This document shows, piece after piece, positions 60,385 through 64,000 of a DNA stretch of 64,000 nt. Each line of letters opens with the position of its first letter. The stretch's first letter is position 1. Under the pieces are notes generated by a model. The model had not been told where the DNA came from. It made no database searches and saw only the letters and a list, made by a program, of their open reading frames with translations. The stretch covers positions 1 through 64,000 of the forward strand of contig JAUWZM010000001.1 of the NCBI GenBank assembly GCA_030615365.1, written 5' to 3'. A program made the position numbers and the translations under genes. The stretch is from Candidatus Aerophobota bacterium. GTDB lineage: Bacteria > Aerophobota > Aerophobia > Aerophobales > B3-G15.

Positions 60385-61563
60385 TCACCCTTTTAAATAT
60401 CTTAGAATATTCCTGAGATTCGCTTTTTTCCCATACATTAGAATCTCGATCCTGAATATTCTGGCAGAGAGTCTTATCATAACGATGACAGAAATAAGAA
60501 GAAGTAGAATACTCACTATTATTTCAAATAGGGGAACCTCTGTCAGTGACAACCTTATCATTGTTGTAACCGGGCAGGTGTACGGGATATAGGTCAATAC
60601 TCTGGCGACAACCGAGTTTGGGGATTGGCTTATGAAAGATAAGAAAAGGAGCGGCAATGCTGCAAGGAAACAAAATACTTGTACGCTCTGCTGGGCTTCT
60701 CTCACTGAGCCTGCGAAGGTACCAACACACGCCATGGACGCAGCAAATAGAAGACATCCTAAGATGAAATAAGGCACAGCCATCAACAGAAGTCCTGGGA
60801 GTTCCATTTGCTGAAGCACGGGACCAAACGGGGTAAGGAACGTAAAGGTGATTCCCACAGCGAGCCATATAGTAAACTGAAGCATTGCGGCAGAACCAAG
60901 GCCAAGGATCTTTCCAGTCAGTAGTTGATTTGAAGATATAGAAGACAATAGAATCTCAACATTCTTGTTTTCCTTTTCTGCTACTATACCTTGAACCATA
61001 TATCCAGAAGGAGTTAACATCCCTATAATTAGGAGTACTGCTAATAAATAGGGAAAGAAAGAGCTAATTCCTGATTTTTTCTTTTCAATCTCGCCCCTTC
61101 GGTCCAATTGGAACTCTTCTTCATCCATTGGATTCCTGATTCTCTCTTTTACTCTTTCATCCAGATTGGATTTTCTCAAGAGGTTTTCGATAATGAATTC
61201 CTTCACTGACTCTGTTGATACTGAACTGAAAGGGCCGTCTTTCGAATAGAAAAAAACCTTGCTAGTCTCATAGTAATTACTTGGAAATAGGAAGAAGAAC
61301 TTGATCTCATTCTGCAGCAAGGTCTGTCTTGCCTGCCCTTCATCTGGAAATTTGATGAAGCCTTTGCTTTCTTGGAACGAATTTGTTTGGTCAACGAAAC
61401 CAATCGTGTCTGGCGTTTTGGTCACCATGCTCCTTATGCTGCCTGTAAAGAGTAGTGCTGGTACAGCCACTAGCAAAGGAAATACGATACATACCAGAAT
61501 AAATGCTTTTCTTCCAACAGTGGTTAGAAACTCATGTTTTGCTACGATAAAGGCTTTATTCAT
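60385..61563 (-). CDS. ABC-2 transporter permease (NatB-like)
   Basis: 392 residues. One N-terminal span (VCIVFPLLVAVPALLF), an extracytoplasmic region of about 150 residues, then five or six spans with MLTPSGYMVQGIVAEKENKN and EILLSSISSNQLLTGKILG, the ABC-2 signature. TYIPYTCPVTTMIRLSL near the end is also typical. It overlaps the ATPase gene upstream by four bases. Such pairs export sodium, lipids or peptides; substrate unknown. Confidence 0.87.
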   Translation of the reverse strand: MNKAFIVAKHEFLTTVGRKAFILVCIVFPLLVAVPALLFTGSIRSMVTKTPDTIGFVDQTNSFQESKGFIKFPDEGQARQTLLQNEIKFFFLFPSNYYETSKVFFYSKDGPFSSVSTESVKEFIIENLLRKSNLDERVKERIRNPMDEEEFQLDRRGEIEKKKSGISSFFPYLLAVLLIIGMLTPSGYMVQGIVAEKENKNVEILLSSISSNQLLTGKILGLGSAAMLQFTIWLAVGITFTFLTPFGPVLQQMELPGLLLMAVPYFILGCLLFAASMACVGTFAGSVREAQQSVQVFCFLAALPLLFLSFISQSPNSVVARVLTYIPYTCPVTTMIRLSLTEVPLFEIIVSILLLLISVIVMIRLSARIFRIEILMYGKKANLRNILRYLKG

Positions 61564-62438
61564 CTTCTGGCCACATTTATGAATATTTCATTTAACGAAG
61601 GAGCGCTGATCTCGAATTTCCTTATTTCAACTTGACTTGTCAGGACTTTCAAAACCGCTTGTGGATCTGCCTCTTCACTCAAAGTCAATTCTGCGTATTT
61701 TCCATAGTTATTCACCTTCTTTACCCCGTTTATTCTTTTCAACTCTCCGTTGAATTCGACCTTGATGGACCTGCCATATTTCACCTTGATATTCTCCAGG
61801 GCTCCATAGAGAACGCTTTTTCCCTTATTTATCATCAATATCCTGTCGCATATCTTTTCAACTTGATCCATTTGATGCGTGCTCAAGACCACTGTTTTTC
61901 CCTTCCTTTTCAGTTCGAGCAAGATATCCTTGATTACCTTTGTATTGATTGGGTCCAAGCCCACAAATGGTTCGTCCAGAATTATGAAATCAGGATCATG
62001 CAAGATAGAGACAACAAACTGTATTTCTTGCTGCATGCCTTTGCTTAGCTGTTCGACCTTTCTATTCTTATACTCAAGAAGACCGATTTTCTTTAGCCAG
62101 AAGTCAATTCTATTCTTGGGTTCTTTGAGGCCTTTCAATTCAGCAAAATACTTCAGGCACCGGAAAACGGCTATCTTTGGATATAATCCACGTTCTTCCG
62201 GCAAATAGCCAATTAGTTCCTTCGTTTTTCCATCAATCTGTTTTCCGAAGAGATGCACCATTCCGGAGTCTGGTTTAAGGATATCCAGTATTATCCTTAT
62301 CATCGTTGTCTTTCCAGCTCCGTTAGGACCGAGAAGACCGAATACCTCGCCTTCCTTGACCTGAAAGTTGATTTCGTTGAGTACGGCCTTTCCATTAAAG
62401 GTCTTGCACAGATGTTGTACTTCCAGTATTTTTCTCAT
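61560..62438 (-). CDS. ABC transporter ATP-binding protein (NatA-like)
   Basis: 292 residues. Walker A GLLGPNGAGKTTMIRI, signature VEQLSKGMQQEIQFV, Walker B DFIILDEPFVGLDP and the H-loop in LSTHQMDQ. A short C-terminal domain of the ABC-2/NatA type (DUF4162-like) follows. ATG 62438, with a GGTATT leader. Forms the transporter with the permease after it. Confidence 0.92.
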   Translation of the reverse strand: MRKILEVQHLCKTFNGKAVLNEINFQVKEGEVFGLLGPNGAGKTTMIRIILDILKPDSGMVHLFGKQIDGKTKELIGYLPEERGLYPKIAVFRCLKYFAELKGLKEPKNRIDFWLKKIGLLEYKNRKVEQLSKGMQQEIQFVVSILHDPDFIILDEPFVGLDPINTKVIKDILLELKRKGKTVVLSTHQMDQVEKICDRILMINKGKSVLYGALENIKVKYGRSIKVEFNGELKRINGVKKVNNYGKYAELTLSEEADPQAVLKVLTSQVEIRKFEISAPSLNEIFINVARR

Positions 62439-62513
62439 AGTACCAATACCTCTTGGCGCATCCGTCTGTTAATCCTTTTTTTTCAAGAGTATGTGAAGGT
62501 TCATCGGTAGAGA

Positions 62514-63605
62514 TCATTCCTTTGATTCATTACATTCAAAGCTCTCGAGATGCTTTGTGAGCTCCTTTGTCGTGTCGGGAGAGACATTTACTATTCCCCA
62601 TTTTTCAAAGAAGCGAAGAAAATGGCTGAGACTGACCTCATGGGAGTAATCCATAAAATCATTAGAAATATCACCCGAGAGATTCTGGTGGATGTCCAGC
62701 ATTTGTGTAGGTGTAGTGCAGGAAAAATCAAGCATTGCGAGACTTATAGACCGAATTTCTGGATTGGTTTTCGTACGAAAGTGGATTTGAAGGTTTTCTG
62801 TATCGAAGACTATGCTCCATTGAGTAGGTGATCCATCTACTCCTTCGCCACACGCCTTTTGCAGAGTATCGAAGGCATAATCGACTGCCGGTTCTTTGCC
62901 ATTCTGATCAAAACTTTTCACCCTGTTTGCTGCTATCTCGAAGCGGATGAGCGAAAGGCCAGGCTTCGAGAAAAGCCTCTCGAAGAGCTTCCGTAGCCTG
63001 CTCTTCTTCCAGGAATTGATGGATTCTTCATACGTATTATTGGTCAGAACTCTTACCGGCATAGTTTCATCTGTATGAACAACCATTTTACCCTCAATGA
63101 ATTCAATCACTGCGCAGCTTCCGGTTCTGTCGCAAACCAAATAATGGTCAATAGTATTGGCAATCCTCACCACTGAATCACTCGCGATAACGTCCTCAAT
63201 GGTTCTTGCATTATCCAACTGATATTGGATCCAAAATCCTGATTCAAGGGGAGGTTTTTCATTAGAAGGAGGATTTTCAGTTACATTGAGAGCCATGGTG
63301 CTAATCACCAATCCCACCTCATTCATTCCTGCCCAGGCAAATTGATATCCCGTGAAATTGAAAGTCACACTCCCGTATTTTGATGTCCATTTGGCATATT
63401 TACCAGTTGTGCCGAGGTCCCAAGCTGTCTTGTTCACATTCCTTTTATTGACAAACAACAGACCTTCGTGAATTCGATTATCAAGGTTGGTTCCAAATAC
63501 GGGAAAGCCGTTACTATCAAGACAAAATGATGTACATGCTACGACGGTTCGTGGAATTAAAAAAAATAGGGCCAAAATCAATGAGAACTTGATGAGAATC
63601 TTCAT
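62514..63605 (-). CDS. Secreted Ntn-type linear amide C-N hydrolase (choloylglycine hydrolase-like)
   Basis: 363 residues. An N-terminal signal peptide (about 1-23, ILIKFSLILALFFLIP) is followed by Cys24 (ACTSFCLD), which would become the N-terminal nucleophile after cleavage. GTNLDNRIHEGLLFVNKR and WAGMNEVGLVISTM are the conserved Arg/Asp and Asn-containing regions of the Ntn fold. It should cleave a linear amide, such as an acyl-amino acid or penicillin-V-like bond, outside the cytoplasm. It lies upstream of the ABC pair on the same strand. Confidence 0.85.
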   Translation of the reverse strand: MKILIKFSLILALFFLIPRTVVACTSFCLDSNGFPVFGTNLDNRIHEGLLFVNKRNVNKTAWDLGTTGKYAKWTSKYGSVTFNFTGYQFAWAGMNEVGLVISTMALNVTENPPSNEKPPLESGFWIQYQLDNARTIEDVIASDSVVRIANTIDHYLVCDRTGSCAVIEFIEGKMVVHTDETMPVRVLTNNTYEESINSWKKSRLRKLFERLFSKPGLSLIRFEIAANRVKSFDQNGKEPAVDYAFDTLQKACGEGVDGSPTQWSIVFDTENLQIHFRTKTNPEIRSISLAMLDFSCTTPTQMLDIHQNLSGDISNDFMDYSHEVSLSHFLRFFEKWGIVNVSPDTTKELTKHLESFECNESKE

Positions 63606-63612
63606 AGTGGTC

Positions 63613-63858
63613 TTAGTTTCCTTTCCGTTCTCGAATCCAAATTTCTACTTTGGGGTACTCACGAGCAGGGCTATTCAGAAGGCCAGAATCCATTTCCTTG
63701 AGATGCTTGTCAAAAAATACCAGAACGTAACTATTCTGGATATCCAAGGTATTTTTCCTCTTGAGACCCCTGAGGCGGAATTCTTCATTTCTGGGATCAA
63801 AGGCTTTAATTATACCATCTCCTTTTGGGAAGTGTGAAGTCTCTATGCACGTGGCCAA
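63613..63858 (-). pseudogene. C-terminal piece of an alpha/beta-hydrolase-like protein
   Basis: 81 residues. LDIQNSYVLVFFDKHLKEMD and SGLLNSPAREYPKVEIW resemble the C-terminal helix and tail of secreted alpha/beta hydrolases. Nothing recognisable of the rest is seen in frame up to the window edge, although another frame just upstream (GHVHRDFT) could hold the catalytic His region. A frameshift is possible, or this is a remnant. The plus-strand ORF overlapping it is a shadow. Confidence 0.35.
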
Positions 63859-64000
63859 TACTTGTTGTAGGCTCTACTTTAAGAGTCAGTTTAGCAAAAA
63901 GGAATTATTCGTCAACCAACACGCAAATCCTGTGGATGCAAAGTAAATTTGTGAAGAGCTCTGATAAATCCTTTTTTTTGCTGCTCGGCGAGGTGTTTCC

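Noticed and set aside
63487..63837. Plus-strand 116-residue ORF
   Set aside because: It overlaps the signal-peptide end of the amidase and the hydrolase-like minus-strand fragment. No family features or start signal.

Overview
The window is most of a large surface-polysaccharide (O-antigen, capsule or S-layer-glycan type) biosynthesis and export locus, followed by an unrelated stretch on the opposite strand. The bulk is AT-rich. A GC-richer block (about 14.95-19.9 kb, and again 22.25-23.2 kb) looks like material of another origin. There is no rRNA, tRNA or classical phylogenetic marker except ispG, so taxonomy stays open. The mix of GDP-heptose enzymes, Wzm/Wzt-type export, a WbpM/PglF-type dehydratase, degraded insertion sequences and dispersed palindromes fits an uncultivated, probably diderm, bacterium. 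That is inference, not proof.

Layout. 1-1.8 kb: a 5'-truncated GDP-mannose 4,6-dehydratase, a GDP-fucose-synthase-like SDR, and the decayed start of an ABC export ATPase. 2.0-12.85 kb: a compact run of co-directional, often overlapping genes. It holds all four enzymes for GDP-D-glycero-alpha-D-manno-heptose (gmhB, hddA, hddC, gmhA), a GDP-sugar 4,6-dehydratase, a ColD-like 3-dehydratase with His in place of the PLP lysine, a two-subunit TPP-dependent E1 pair with no E2 or E3, and several SDRs, two of which lack the catalytic Tyr. 12.8-14.95 kb: Wzm and Wzt exporter. 15.1-23.2 kb: glycosyltransferases, methyltransferases, a plant-type GDP-mannose 3,5-epimerase homologue and a UDP-sugar dehydrogenase. 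23.2-25.65 kb: YgiT remnant, frameshifted IS110 transposase, and a complete IS630-like element with a 5'-UTR hairpin over its ribosome binding site. 25.7-44.9 kb: glycosyltransferases, UGM-like flavoprotein, methyltransferases (one split by an IS256 tail), deacetylases, GNAT, a GT-C-like membrane protein, WecB, PHP and ATP-grasp proteins. 44.8-52.1 kb: repeated VanZ-like copies bracketing a ugd-uxs (UDP-xylose) cassette and a methyltransferase, then an AbiE system with twin operators. 52.4-58.7 kb: WecA/TagO-like initiating transferase, toxin-antitoxin genes (BrnT/CopG, HicB with broken HicA), PglE-like aminotransferase carrying an in-frame repeat insertion, WbpM/PglF-type dehydratase, MBL hydrolase. 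58.9-64 kb (minus strand): ispG, an ABC-2 transporter pair, an Ntn amide hydrolase, and a hydrolase tail.

How it works together. The 2-12.85 kb cassette is read as building a GDP-activated, C3-deoxygenated and possibly two-carbon-branched heptose. The glycosyltransferases add sugars to an undecaprenyl-linked primer (WecA/TagO-like enzyme, perhaps using a 4-amino sugar from the 54-58 kb pair), and Wzm/Wzt exports the chain. Many gene tails, partial duplications and repeats show that the locus has been remodelled repeatedly.
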